The notes below the pieces were generated by a model. That model made no database searches, was not told the origin of the DNA, and worked only from the letters and a program-made list of their open reading frames with translations. This document shows positions 30,586 to 41,807 of a DNA stretch of 64,000 nt, piece after piece (the stretch's first letter is position 1; every line of letters starts with the position of its first letter). Both the position numbers and the translations under genes were made by a program. The DNA lies in the NCBI RefSeq assembly GCF_905171765.1, contig NC_053398.1:45538323-45602322 (forward strand). The letters run 5' to 3'. The DNA comes from Bufo bufo (lineage: Eukaryota; Chordata; Amphibia; Anura; Bufonidae).

Positions 30586-30728
30586 CCACCCCTGCCCACG
30601 TGTCAGACATTTACTGTGAAAATAGTCCGAGGGAGAGACAGCACCACTTTCAAATTTACTTTTAGTAGATCCAATCCGTGGCGGTGCCCGCAGTGTTGAA
30701 CCCTAGCCCATCGAGTTCCAAGAGATCA

Positions 30729-30926
30729 TAAGATGTAGAGAAGACTGCGGCACTCAATGTCTTCACAATATGCAGAGTTTTATTCACCAACCATGCGACG
30801 TTTCGACTCCTAAGAGTCTTCTTCAAGCAAAAGGAAGACTCTTAGGAGTCAAAATGTCGCATGGTTGGTGAATAAAAATCTGCATATTGTGAAGACATTG
30901 AGTGCCGCAGTCTTCTCTACATCTTA
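30729..30926. repeat. near-perfect inverted dimer, 93-bp arms, 12-bp spacer
   Basis: Arms 30729-30821 and 30834-30926 differ at only about three positions, two of them CG-to-CA/TG type. Read outward from the centre on the minus strand, the left arm gives TTGAAGA-A-GACTC..GAGTC-GAAAC, the same order as the hammerhead-like core at 17489. TTTATT and GCGGCACTC follow. Confidence 0.9.
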
Positions 30927-31442
30927 AGACATTTACTGTGCCCACAATTTCCCACGACGCATTTACTATACCAGGAGCAGCAGATTGTTGGAAAGGAAGC
31001 CTTCCTTTGCAACAGTCGGCTGCTCGTTAAGTGGAGTTGAAGCGCTGCATTTACATGCAGTGATCTCCTCCGTAGTATGAGAACGAGGGATCACTATCTC
31101 TTGTCCCCATACAGAATTATTACTCCTGGGCAGCAGAGACTGTTTAGACAGCATGATCTGCTGTCCAGGAACGATGATTGAGCTGACCAATGACCATACC
31201 TCCGATCATTTCACCCGGGTGATCTCCGGCATCTTTAGAGCGGCAGATTATCGTGAATGAGCATTCGTAGGAACGTTTATTTCCAATAGTCAGCCGAAAT
31301 ATTGGGCTGTGTAAATCCAGTTTAAGATATCTAACAAAACTTAAAGGTTTGTGGAAGTTATCTGACCTGTGGTCACATCCTTGGCCATTTTGCGATATCA
31401 ATGTATATGACATATGAAGCTGTAGAAATGTCTAGCGTCATA
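30927..31442. repeat. intergenic, relative of the 1650-1996 MITE
   Basis: 30960-31325 shares CAGCAGATTGTTG, GGCAGATTATCG and GAATGAGCATTCG phrases with 1650-1996 and ends near GGGCTGTGTAAATCCAGTTT. No gene. Confidence 0.5.
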
Positions 31443-31444
31443 TA

Positions 31445-32475
31445 CACTCACCTAAAGAATTATTAGGAACACCATACTAATACGGTGTTGGACCCCCTTT
31501 TGCCTTCAGAACTGCCTTAATTCAACAAGGTGCATAGCATTCTTTAGAAATGTTGGCCCATATTGAAAGGATAGCATCTTGCAGTTGATGGAGATTTGAG
31601 GGATGCACATCCAGGGCACGAAGCTCCCGTTCCACCACATCCCAAAGATGCTCTATTGGGTTGAGATCTGGTGACTATGGGGCCATTTTAGTACAGTGAA
31701 CTCATTGTCATGTTCAAGAAACCAATTTGAAATGATTCGAGCTTTGTGACATGGTGCATTATCCTGCTGGAAGTAGCCATCAGAGGATGGATACATGTTC
31801 TCATTCTGTTTACGCCAAATTCAGACTCTACCATTTGAATGTCTCAACAGAAATCGAGACTCATCAGACCAGGCAACATTTTTCCAGTCTTCAACAGTCA
31901 AATTTTGGTGAGCTTGTGCAAATTGTAGCCTATTTTTCCTATTTGTAGTGGAGATGAGTGGTACCCGGTAGGGTCTTCTGCTGTTGTAGCCCATCCGCCT
32001 CAAGGTTGTGCGTGTTGTGGCTTCACAAATACTTTGCTGAATACCTCGGTTGTAACGAGTGGTTATTTCAGTCAACGTTGCTCTTCTATCAGCTTGAATC
32101 AGTCAGCCCATTCTCCTCTGACCTCTAGCATCCACAAGGCATTTTTGCCCACAGGACTGCCGCATACTGGATGTTTTTCCCTTTTCACACCATTCTTTGT
32201 AAACCCTAGAAATGGTTGTGCGTGAAAATCTCAGTAACTGAGCAGATTGTGAAATACTCAGACCAGCCCGTCTGGCACCAACAACCATGCCACGCTCAAA
32301 ATTGCTTAAATCACCTTTCCTTCCCATTCTGACATTCAGTTTGGAGTTCAGGAGATTGTCTTGACCAGGACCACCCCCCTAAATGCATTGAAGCAACTGC
32401 CATGTGATTGGTTGACTAGATAATTGCATTAATGAGAAATAGAACAGGTGTTCCTAATAATTCTTTAGGTGAGTG
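31445..32475 (-). mobile_element. Tc1-like transposon, second family
   Basis: Ends CACTCACCTAAAGAATTATT and its complement, finishing CTTTAGGTGAGTG, with TA at 31443-31444 and 32476-32477. At 1031 bp it is shorter than a full element of this type, consistent with an internal deletion seen in the transposase. Confidence 0.93.
31630..32327 (-). pseudogene. Tc1-like transposase, frame-broken
   Basis: The minus-strand start MGRKGDLSNFERGMVVGARR is intact with the helix-turn-helix region (ISQSAQLLRFSRTTISRVYK). A shift near 32090 moves to ATTRTTLRRMGYNSRRPYRV and WSDESRF (first Asp). After a gap, FQQDNAPCHKA (second Asp) follows and, in another frame, SPDLNPIEHLWDVVE (Glu). A segment between WSDESRF and QQDNA is missing. 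It cannot make a functional protein. Confidence 0.9.
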
Positions 32476-32733
32476 TATATACATGTATACACACACTGAA
32501 TAGTGTATAAACCGCAGTCTTATTTTGTGTCAGTTGTACAGAGAAGTATTGAGCAATGGTTTGTACAGGACACGATGCAGAATGCTAAAATATTACAAAA
32601 ATGCAATCCTTTGCCAAGAGAAGCATCTAAATACCCTATGAGCTCAGGGGCAGAAACGCTCAACAAAACTCATCCCTTTTAAGTCACTGGACGCAATGAT
32701 TTAGTAATACATTTCAGATAATCTCATTGTTAA

Positions 32734-33173
32734 AGGGACACTTGCGTCAGAAAGGGGTCATTTTTAAAACTATTTTTTAAGAGAAGTTTTGGCAGTTTTC
32801 ATTTTTGTTTCGGCAGTACCATACCATTGAAAATGAAATACAAAAATAACGTACTTCTGTGGCAGTCAGCACAGAGAGATAAAAACTCCTATACAGATAA
32901 GTAGTCCATTTTTTTTGTTTACTGCTGCTGTGAGGGGAAGATGTTATCTACTGGTATAATAGTAGGTTAGTAGAATCGGAATAACACTATGATGACTGTA
33001 TTGTTTTTGTAATATAACTTGATAAAGATATACTTGTCAGGTATCAGTATAATGTGTGATGTACTCCTTCCTCTTCCCTCTCTATGGGTCTGACTGAGAG
33101 AGTTGGGTGTTGTACCTCCGCCGATCTGATATTGATGACCTAGGTCATCAGTAAAAATACTTGGACAACCCCT
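32734..33173. mobile_element. probable TTAA-type MITE
   Basis: TTAA at 32730-32733 and 33174-33177. The left end is AGGGACACTTGCG and the right end TTGGACAACCCCT; the two are only loosely inverted, so this may be a chimera of two elements. Confidence 0.5.
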
Positions 33174-33263
33174 TTAAGTGAGGCTGTCTGCCATGCTAAA
33201 AGTCCAAACAAAGGTTAAAGAGTCAGGACAGAAAGTAGAATACATGGAGTGGCTTCAACACAT

Positions 33264-33440
33264 TGGGGGTCATTTATCAAACTGGTGTAAAGTAGAACTG
33301 GCTTAGTTTATCATTGCAACCAATCAGATTCCACCTTTCATATTGGACAGCTCCTTTGGAAAATGAAAGGAGGAATCTGATTGGTTGCTATTGGCATCTA
33401 AGCCAGTTCTACTTTACACCAGTTTGATAAATGACCCCCA
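33264..33440. mobile_element. hairpin MITE, GGTCATTTATCAAACTGG type
   Basis: An almost complete inverted repeat (TGGGGGTCATTTATCAAACT to its complement) centred near 33352, with CAACCAATCAGATTCCACCT in each arm. Relatives are at 35348, 35978 and 53527. Confidence 0.85.
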
Positions 33441-34006
33441 TTAAATCTAGAAAACCATCCACCTGATTTAAAAAATAAATAAATAAAAATCTATAGAATA
33501 TTCACAAATAGGCTGCTAATGTGATGATACATTTGATGGTAGTGTCCCTGTAAAGAAAATCTATTTATTGTCAGTTATATCATTTGTAAAGAGCCACAAT
33601 TTTCCAAAATATAGAAACTCTATACCGCCCAAATGACATGTGTGCGCCGCTGTCCACATGCTTCATACTTCACTGTATGCGTGCTCAACCTGCAGAATGT
33701 GGGTGAGGCATGGAGCTAAGTCGTTCTTACCTACCCATGAAAAGGATACAGCCAGAATCTTGTAGTAAGTCAGGGCTGTATGTCAAGTCCAAGAACACCC
33801 TGTGCTGCCCAGCTATCTGAGCAAAGGTAGGGCGAGACGTGCTGGCTCTCAAAAAAATTCCGCCAGTTGTTTTTTTTCCTGCTGGACTCTTGACCGAAAG
33901 GGTCTGACAACAGGATTATCACATGACAACCAGGACCACGTGGGAGTAAAATAAGAAATGTCGGCAGAGGAATTGTGGACAAAACCTTTGTCACAGTTGT
34001 AAGCTG
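33441..34006. other. intergenic, nothing recognised
   Basis: No repeat or gene is apparent. The minus-strand frame 33770-34081 crosses into the LTR candidate and has no known protein features. Confidence 0.4.
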
Positions 34007-35239
34007 TGTAGCGGGGTGGGCTCCCCAGGATACAGCGAAGTCACGAACGAGGAAAGCAACTTCACCATCAGCTTTTGCCAAAACCGAATTTTACTTAAAC
34101 GTGGTAAAGAACACAACCACAAATGCTGGGAACATACAATAAATTTACATACACCCAGCCCGAAGGCTGAGACCCTTGTGCTGCACAGCGCGGCGCCCTC
34201 CGATGGATGCAGGAGGAAAGTGTGGTAATTTACCTACTGGCAGGCACAACTAAACTGCTACACCTTACCTGTTAATACCCTAAAAAAACAAGAATGATTG
34301 TTTGGGTGTGTGGTGTGGGCTAGCCTGCGGTGCAGCACAACGGCTTACAATCTTACAAATCTCTACAGCAGGCATGCTTAACCTGCGGCCCTCCAGAAAC
34401 TACAACTCCCAGCATCCCTGAACAGCCTACAGCTATCAGCCTATAGCAGGGCATGGTGAGAGTTGTAGTTTTACAACAGCTAGAGGGCCGCAGGTTGAGC
34501 ATTCCTACAGTATTCTCCCTCCTATAATTGGTCCTGTAGCACATGCCTGAGTATTCCTTCTGAGCAAAACGCCAGCCTGGCTTGAGTTTGTGGGAAATTT
34601 ATCAGCTCTCAAGTGTAAAATGTCACTTTAAGTTATGGAGTCCTTGCAATGGACTAGCAACACTTGTGGCCTGACACAGAGACACTAACTAACTAACTAC
34701 AGGCCTGGTCTCAGTGTCTAGGCACCAACACTGCAATGAGGTACGTGCACGATCTTACCGACCCGGGTCTGCTCTGCATCCGCTGGTGACTCTGAACAGA
34801 ACAAATGCCTCTCCAACAAGCATGCGGTCCCGCAGTGTACGTAGCTTTGCTCCTCAGTTCTCATCGCGTTCCTGGAAGTAATCCTCCTTCCTCTGGACAG
34901 GATCAGGGTCTTGGACACGATCAGCTTCACTAAGCTGCAGCTCTGGTCACTGATGTACGCTCCCACACCTGGATGCTGTCAGATCCTCTGCTGACACAGT
35001 TCCTCAGTCTCAGCTCCCTTTAAGATGGCTGCTCCCTTTCTCTTCCTCTCCAGGTTCTGTGTAACTCCACCTCTCATGAATATGGAAATTAATTGTTTAG
35101 GAAACAGCAGCATCTTGTGGCCGAACAGCAGAATGTCAGTCCAGATAATTGAATTTAATCGACACAGTGATCAGACAAGGAGAGCTGTTTCCCCATCTCA
35201 CACAGTGAGCATCAGATATTGTAAAGTCACATATTTACA
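34007..35239 (-). mobile_element. candidate solo LTR, about 1.2 kb
   Basis: On the minus strand it begins TGTAAATATGTGACTTTACA and ends CACCCCGCTACA, giving TG..CA borders. The composition (CATGAATATTCATGAG-like phrase, AGCAGCCATCTTAAAG, late AAGTAAAATTCGG) fits amphibian Ty3-type LTRs that I recall in outline. I could not identify a clean target duplication, so borders are approximate. Confidence 0.45.
34369..34507. mobile_element. hAT MITE nested in the LTR candidate
   Basis: CAGGCATGCTTAACCTGCGG and the complementary CCGCAGGTTGAGCATTCCTA bound an ACTACAACTCCCAGCAT body. No exact 8-bp duplication is visible. Confidence 0.65.
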
Positions 35240-35347
35240 GTAATAAATGTGTGGAGTTGAATTATCATTTGAGGAGACGCTACGTGGTCAAATTTTTCAG
35301 TCTGATGTGAATATTAGGACCTGTGCCCGTATTTATCATATTTATTC

Positions 35348-35493
35348 ATCGAAAAAAGAAAATCTGTCTTTGTTGCCCATAGCAACCAATCAGAGCTCAG
35401 CTTTCATTCCTTAAAGTGCTCTGGTAGAATGAAAGCTGTGCTGTGATTAGTTGCTATGGGCAACAAAGACAGTTTTTTTTTTCCCTTTTCGAT
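35348..35493. mobile_element. hairpin MITE
   Basis: Arms ATCGAAAAAAGAAAATCTGT and the complement carry TTGCCCATAGCAACCAATCA; CAACCAATCAGAGCTCAGCT pairs across 35420. Confidence 0.78.
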
Positions 35494-35674
35494 AGTTTTG
35501 ATTAATTGTCTCCATATTAAGTGCTCCTGCTGGTACTTGATGTCACGGCAAGATATTAGATAATCCTTTCAACTAAGCAATTATTTCATTAGCTCCTATT
35601 AAAAAGAAGAATAAGAGCTTTATTCTGCTGCAAGGACAGAGCGGGTGGTGTGTGCAGGGGAAATGTCACCTTGA

Positions 35675-35890
35675 GGCCTCATGCACACGACCATTCCGTA
35701 TTTTCGGTCCGCAAACCGCGGATCCTCAAAAAACGGAAGCCGCCCATGTGCCTTCCACAATTTGCAAACGGAACGGGCGGAGTGCTGTCCGCATCTTTTG
35801 CGGCCCCATTGAAGTGAATGGGTCCGCATCCGAGCCGCAAAAAACAGTGGCTCGGATGCGGACCAAAACAACGGTCGTGTGCATGAGGCC
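35675..35890. mobile_element. Harbinger-like MITE, TGA duplication
   Basis: GGCCTCATGCACACGACCAT to ACGGTCGTGTGCATGAGGCC, with TGA at 35672-35674 and 35891-35893. The TNA rather than TWA duplication is notable. Confidence 0.85.
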
Positions 35891-35927
35891 TGACCCTACT
35901 TCTTGTCCATAAAGTTTGGCATTTTAA

Positions 35928-36348
35928 AGGGGTTATCCCATTACAAAAGCATATTTTCTATCCACAAGATAGAAATAGGGGGGAAATTTGTCAAAAGGAA
36001 AACTGGCTTAGTTGCCCATAGCAACTAATCAGATTCCAACTTTCATTTCCCAAAGGAGCTCGGAAAAATGAAAGGTGGAATCTGATTGGTTGTTATGGGT
36101 AACTAAGCCAGTTTTCCTTTACACCAGTTTTGATAAATCTCCTTGTAAGTGTCTAATTGGCAAAGGGTCTGACCACTGGGGCCTCTGCTGATCATGAGAA
36201 TGGGAGCGGTGGACATGCGCGCATCTATGGAGCTGCCCAAACAGAACTGAATGGAGCGGTGGACATTTTAGGATAGGTCATCAATATCAGATTGGCACCT
36301 GGGGTACCTGAGAATAGCTCATCAATATTAAAAGCCCGGACAACACCT
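35928..36348. mobile_element. TTAA-type MITE with nested hairpin MITE
   Basis: AGGGGTTATCCC at the left and GGACAACACCT at the right, with TTAA at 35924-35927 and 36349-36352. It is split by the hairpin MITE at about 35978-36143 (AATTTGTCAAAAGGAAAACT to GATAAATCTCC). Confidence 0.75.
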
Positions 36349-36855
36349 TTAATTGCCAGCTCAATTATGAGTGCTATTTGTTATGGGGTAAGCACCAAGC
36401 CCTTTATTAAGGTATGGGCCAATGTATCTGCGTTCATGGGTGTCTGATGCCCACATGAAGTGGCCAATGGTGGTGTGATTTTGCAAGCAAAGCTTGCAAG
36501 GTATTACCTTCAAATTTGTCCACTGTATGTTTCGGCCATATGCGGATGCCGCAATGTCTACCCGTATCCTCATAGTATCTGTCATTACTACTAGGGATGA
36601 GCGAATCAACTTTGGATGAAACATCGGAGCACCGTACAGTATTAGAATGTATTGGTTCCGATGAGCCGAAGTTATTATTTCGCAAATTCTCGTGAGACTT
36701 CGGGTAATAACTTCATAAATTTATTTTGTACTGTAAAAAAAACATTTCCCGAACTCAGGTTCGGTTCCAAGTGGTACCTAATTACTACCTCTTCCACGGT
36801 TGGATTGTATTTCCAATCCTTGATAAAACTACATATATTCTATTTGTTCCACTAG
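36349..36855. repeat. interspersed repeat, CTAGGGATGAGCGAATC type
   Basis: 36590-36850 starts CTAGGGATGAGCGAATCAAC, a phrase common in frog repeats, and continues with GAACTCAGGTTCGG and CCAAGTGGTACC. 36361-36589 is unassigned. Confidence 0.45.
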
Positions 36856-37122
36856 GGCCTCATGCACACTGCCGTTGCTCGGCCATTCCGTGCATCGGGA
36901 AGCGCAATTTGCGGTCCCCAGTGCACGGGCACCATCTGTGCGGATTCCGCAGACGGATCCAGAACCACTCAACTTGAATGGGTCCGTGATCCATCCGCAC
37001 TGCAAAAAAATAGAACATGTTCTAATTTTTTTTGGTACGGAGGCACGGAGAGAAACCCACGGAAGCACTCTGTTCCGCACTGCACCTTCCGTATTCCGGG
37101 CAATGGCCGTGTGCATCAGGCC
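36856..37122. mobile_element. Harbinger-like MITE, first of a three-element chain
   Basis: GGCCTCATGCACACTGCCGT to GCCGTGTGCATCAGGCC. TAG precedes and TAA follows; the TAA is also the left duplication of the next element. Confidence 0.82.
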
Positions 37123-37125
37123 TAA

Positions 37126-38034
37126 GGCCTCTTTCACACGAGCGTGTCCGGATAAGGTCCGGATGCGTTGCGGCAAACCCGCGTGAGTAGGTTTTGACTG
37201 CGATTGCGTTCCGTTGTTTAGTTTTTATCACGCGGGTGCAATGCGTTTTGCACGCGCGTGATAAAAAACTGACTGTGGTACCCAGACCTGAACTTCTTCA
37301 CAGAAGTTCAGGTTTGGGTTCAAGGTTGTGTAGATGACCCAATCATTATTATTTCCCCTTATAACATGGTTATAAGGGAAAACAATAGCATTCTGAATAC
37401 AGAATGCATAGTACAATAGGGCTGGAGGGGTTAAAAAAAAAATAAAAAAATTTAACTCACCTTAATCCACTTGTTCGCGCAGCCGACATCTCTTCTGTCT
37501 TCATCTGTGAGGCAAAGGACCTTTGATGACATCACTGCGTTCATCACATGGTCCATCACCATGACGTCATCAAAGGTCCTATTCCTCACAGATGAAGACA
37601 GAAGAGAAGCCGGCTGCGCGAACAAGTGGATTAAGGTGAGTTAAATTATTATAAAAAAAAATTTAACCCCTCCAGCGCTATTGTACTATGCATTCTGTAT
37701 TCAGAATGCTATTATTTTCCCTTATAACCATGTTATAAGGGAAAATAATAATGATTGGGTCCCCATCCCGATCGTCTCCTAGCAACCGTGCGTGAAAATC
37801 GCACCGCATCCTCACTTGCTTGCGGATGCTTGCGATTTTCACGCAGCCCCATTCGCTTCTATGGGGCCTGCGTTACGTAAAAAACGCACAAAATAGAGCA
37901 TGCTGTGAATGCACAAGTGATGCGTGAAATTCACCGCTTATGTGCACAGCCCCATAGAAGTGAATGAGTCCGGATTTAGTGCGGGTGCAAAGCATTGCAC
38001 CCGCGCGGAAATCTCTCCCCGTGTGAAAGAGGCC
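37126..38034. mobile_element. Harbinger-like MITE with long palindromic core, second of the chain
   Basis: GGCCTCTTTCACACGAGCGT to GTGTGAAAGAGGCC, with TAA at 37123-37125 and 38035-38037. The core 37336-37761 is an inverted repeat with ~200-bp arms (AATCATTATTATTTCCCCTT, TCGCGCAGCCG) centred near 37548. Confidence 0.88.
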
Positions 38035-38037
38035 TAA

Positions 38038-38178
38038 GGGTGCTGCCACAGGTTCAGGTTTTTTTTTTGCAGTTTTTGAAGCCCAAATCAGGAGAGAAAG
38101 TATAAAGGACAGACGTGACTTCTCTTTTTTAATCCGCTCCTGATTTTGGCTTCAAAATCTGAACACGTGGCCGCACCC
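38038..38178. mobile_element. MITE, GGGTGCTGCCAC type, third of the chain
   Basis: Ends GGGTGCTGCCACAGGTTCAG and the complementary GAACACGTGGCCGCACCC. TAA at 38035-38037 is shared with the previous element, and TAA at 38179-38181 follows. Confidence 0.8.
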
Positions 38179-38181
38179 TAA

Positions 38182-38640
38182 GAAGCTGTGTGCTTAGAGG
38201 AACAGGGAGATGCCAGAAATCTGAACTCTCAGTTTATATAAAAAAAAACCACCGGAGCTGCTTCAGTGATGAAGTACAAGGAGGGAAACGTGAGACATTG
38301 CTCAATAGTACTTATTACATTACCATTAGTACAAGACCTCTCCTATGCCTACAGCAAGAACCAGGCTGTACAATAATACAATTTATCTCAATCAAGGATT
38401 AAACAGAAGACATTGAGATTTTTTTTTAGATATTTTACATGCCTCAAAGCTCATCAAAACTTGAACATATTAAAGTATTTAAAGGGGTATGTCCACATGA
38501 GGCATTTATGTCATATCCACAGGATACACCATAAATGTCTGACAGATATGGGTTCCACCAGACTAGGGGGTCATCTGACCTCTACCCTGCCTGGTGAGGT
38601 GGTCACTGGCCGCAGCATTCAGGTAGAGGAAGAATAGAGA
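38182..38640. other. intergenic, nothing certain
   Basis: 38470-38640 (AAAGGGGTATGTCCACATGA, CAGGATACACCATAAATGTC) is debris of a TTAA-type MITE. No gene. Confidence 0.4.
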
Positions 38641-38644
38641 GATG

Positions 38645-38845
38645 GTGGAACGGTTGTCCAGTGGTTAGCACTTAGGGTTTGCAGCTCTGGGGTCCTAGGT
38701 TTGAGTCCGACCAAAGGCAAAATCTGCATGGATTGATGGTTAGTATGTTATTGGGTTTCCTCCAACAACATACAGATTGGTGAGACTAATGATAGTGATG
38801 AACATCCATGTACAGTGCTGTAAGAACTATGTGTATATATATATT
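38645..38845 (+). repeat. tRNA-derived SINE, diverged
   Basis: A box-B-like GGTTTGAGTCC at 38698-38708 and a box-A-like TGGTTAGCACTTAGGG about 35 bp before it indicate a tRNA-related head. The tail (TGGGTTTCCTCC, GTGCTGTAAGAA, TATATA run) matches the general layout of vertebrate SINEs with this head. Confidence 0.6.
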
Positions 38846-39380
38846 AAAAGAAAAATGGTTGAACGGTCTAAAATGGGATTATCCCTTTAAGGAGCTATGC
38901 TGCTGCATCATTATGACCTCTATGTTTTTACAATGTAGGTGATATTACAATGTATTGCTATTGTAACAACCGTAACATGACAAAATGGAATTGATTTTTG
39001 AATACCAGTGTGGGGTCCGGTCTGATGCTGTCACCAATCTAGGCAATGTCTAGAGGCTGGTGAGTAATGTCTCTTAGGGGTCATGCGCTCTGGTTTCGTA
39101 CTGTGACTACACTTTATTATGCCCTTGTAAGAATTCCCAGCAATGAGGAGGTATATTACAGCCACATGGGTTCATGCAACTTATTGCTGTGTGTCGTGTC
39201 GTAGATCAATAAATGATCAGATCAATTTGGCTTATGCAACAGGTTTCAGTACCTTCTTATGCCAATTGCATAAATGCTCCCCAATTTTCTTATTTTCTTT
39301 TATCAGTACTGTGTTGCTTGACATGAAAAGTAAAAGGTTCAAATGTGTAGCAGTAACAATGCAGTTTTCCTTAGGGCTCA
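38846..39380. other. intergenic, nothing recognised
   Basis: Includes GGGATTATCCCTTTAA near 38875, a TTAA-type MITE end. The frame 39143-39601 crosses the next MITE and is not credible as a gene. Confidence 0.4.
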
Positions 39381-39383
39381 AGC

Positions 39384-39619
39384 ACACGAACATATTTTTT
39401 GACCATGTCCATTCCGTTGTTTTTTTTGTGACCTGTATGCGGAACCATTCACTTCAATGGGGCCTGCAAAAAAACGGAAATGTGTGCATTCCGTGTCCGT
39501 ATGTACGCATGGCTATGCCACAAAAAAAAGTCCTATTATTGTCCCCATTATGGACAAGAAAAGGGACTGTTCTATTAGGGGCCAGGCGTTCCGCAAAATG
39601 ATATTTACACTGAAAAAAG

Positions 39620-39663
<44 letters not shown>
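39384..39663. mobile_element. Harbinger-like MITE remnant ending in a TA microsatellite
   Basis: GGGCTCAAGCACACGAACAT at the left. The right end is replaced by an A-run and (TA)n at about 39630-39663. Confidence 0.6.
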
Positions 39664-39666
<3 letters not shown>

Positions 39667-39793
39667 TATTTCTAATAAAATAAATATAACATATAGATAA
39701 ATACAGTAAATATTAATCTGAAATATTGGGTCTGGATTGTATTATTGAATGAATAGATTTGACCCAGGTCAATGCCTCATCTTGGGTAAGTAA

Positions 39794-40241
39794 GGCTACT
39801 TTCACATTAGCGTTTTTTGCGGATCCGTCATGGATCTGCAAAAATTCTTCCATTACAATAATACAACCGCCTGCATCCGTCATGAACGGATCTGGTTGTA
39901 TTATGTCTTCTATAGCCAAGATTGATCCGTCATGAACTCCATTGAAAGTCAATTCTATTGTGTCAGAGAAAACGGATTCGTCCCCATTGACTTACGTTGT
40001 GTGTCAGGATGGATCCGTTGGGCTCCGCATCCCAGGATGGACAGAAATATGCTGCAGGCAGCGCTTTGGTGTTCGCCTCCAGAGTGGAATGGAGAATGAA
40101 CGGAGGCAAACTGATGCATTCTGAGCGGATCCTTTCCCATTCAGAATGCATTAGGACCAAACTGATCCGTTTGGACCGCTTGTGAGAGCCCTGAAACGGA
40201 TCTCAGAAACGGAAAGCCAAAACGCCAGTGTGAAAGTAGCC
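39794..40241. mobile_element. Harbinger-like MITE, GGCTACTTTCAC type, TAA duplication
   Basis: GGCTACTTTCACATTAGCGT to CCAGTGTGAAAGTAGCC, with TAA at 39791-39793 and 40242-40244. The body GCATTCTGAGCGGATCC and its complement match 7269-7699. Confidence 0.86.
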
Positions 40242-40244
40242 TAA

Positions 40245-40664
40245 GGTGTCAGAAATGGTTACATAATGAGACAATGCTCGCAATTGTCCACATTGTGTTA
40301 AGCTGCAAAAGAGTTTAACAATCTAGGAGTTGTACCTATAAAAGAAAATGTTGCCATTCCAAGGAGGAGTACAAGTTGGCACAATAAGCTGTAAGACTTG
40401 CCTGACCAGTCTTGCCACCAAGAGCTCTTCAAGCCTCATTATGTATATATATGTATATCAGATAGCATGTGCACCATGTCCCATCCACGATCCATTAGGT
40501 CCAATTACATATTACAAGAAAACAATGTCACATCCCCTCAGCTGCCCTGTGGATTTCCGCCCTTCCATGGTGATAATCTCGACCTTCAGCAATGGGGTTT
40601 CCTGTATCCCCTGCTGTAGGCGCAGCTTTTATACTGCCATATGTTTCACCAAGAGACCACTGTG
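40245..40664. other. intergenic, nothing recognised
   Basis: No repeat or gene is apparent; frames are short. Confidence 0.4.
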
Positions 40665-40667
40665 TTA

Positions 40668-40960
40668 GGGCTCATGCATTGGACTGTATGTATTTTGCAG
40701 TATGCAAACGGATCTGCAAAAAATACGGATGATGTGCGGAAATGCATCTGTATATCTTCCGTTTCCGTTCCGTTTTTTGCGGAACCATCTATTGAAAATG
40801 TTATGCCAATTTTATCTATGTAATTACTGTATACTGTATATGCAATACGGAAAAACGGAACAGAAAGGGAAACACAACGGAAACAAAAACCGGAACAACG
40901 GATCCGTGAAAAACGGACCGCAAAACACAGAAAAAGCCATACGGTCGTGTGCAGGAGGCC
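40668..40960. mobile_element. Harbinger-like MITE, TTA duplication
   Basis: GGGCTCATGCATTGGACTGT to ACGGTCGTGTGCAGGAGGCC, with TTA at 40665-40667 and 40961-40963. The ends have drifted apart but the body is the 2515-type. Confidence 0.8.
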
Positions 40961-41038
40961 TTAAACAGAGGACCAAGAGCTCTACTTTGTCCTAGCAGTG
41001 ACCTAGTCTATGCTTCTTACAACTGAAAGACATTATTA

Positions 41039-41303
41039 GGGTCCATTCACGCGTCCGTTTGTGTTTTGCGGATCCGCAAAACACGGACTCCGGCAATGTG
41101 CTTTCCAGTGTGTTCTCAAAGAAAATGCCTTTTTTTGTCTGCAATTGTGGACAAGAATAGGACATGTTCTATTTTTTTGCCGAACGGAAGTGCAGATCCA
41201 CAAATGCGGATGCGGACAGCACATTCCGGCCCCATTAAAAAAAGAATGGGTCCGCACCTGTTCCGCAAAATTGCGGAACGGATGCGGACATGTGAATGGA
41301 CCC
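41039..41303. mobile_element. Harbinger-like MITE, GGGTCCATTCAC type, TTA duplication
   Basis: GGGTCCATTCACGCGTCCGT to GACATGTGAATGGACCC, with TTA at 41036-41038 and 41304-41306. Confidence 0.85.
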
Positions 41304-41306
41304 TTA

Positions 41307-41768
41307 AAGGCATATTACAGTGCCAGTATGAGCCGTTATTGTTGGTATGCCCTTCTACTAGCCTTACAAAGAACATTCTCTTCACCTCTAAGGGCTCGTT
41401 CACATTCGGGTGCTGTCAATGGGCCGATATGTCCAATTTTCTTCAGGGACCATGGCTTTGTGCACAGAAAGTTGCAGCCTGCACTATTTTAGTACAGTTG
41501 TCATGTTAGACTCAGCAACTCAAGTTAAGTGGTCAGTGAAAAAAAATGGACAGCACACGATCGGCATCCGTATGTGTTACGCTTTTCATCGATGATTGCT
41601 AGGAGATGCTAAAAACTTTTTTTTTTTGCTGGCTAAGAAAAACAGATGGCATACTGATGCCATATGGATAGTAAAAAAATGGAGAAACAGAATGCAGTTA
41701 GAGACAATGCTGATTCTAAGCAGACAGAAAAGTCATTGAGTTTTACAATGTTCGACCAAATATATACA

Positions 41769-41807
<39 letters not shown>

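Noticed and set aside
38645..38720. Possible functional tRNA gene
   Set aside because: Only box-A- and box-B-like words are present; a cloverleaf cannot be formed and a SINE tail follows.
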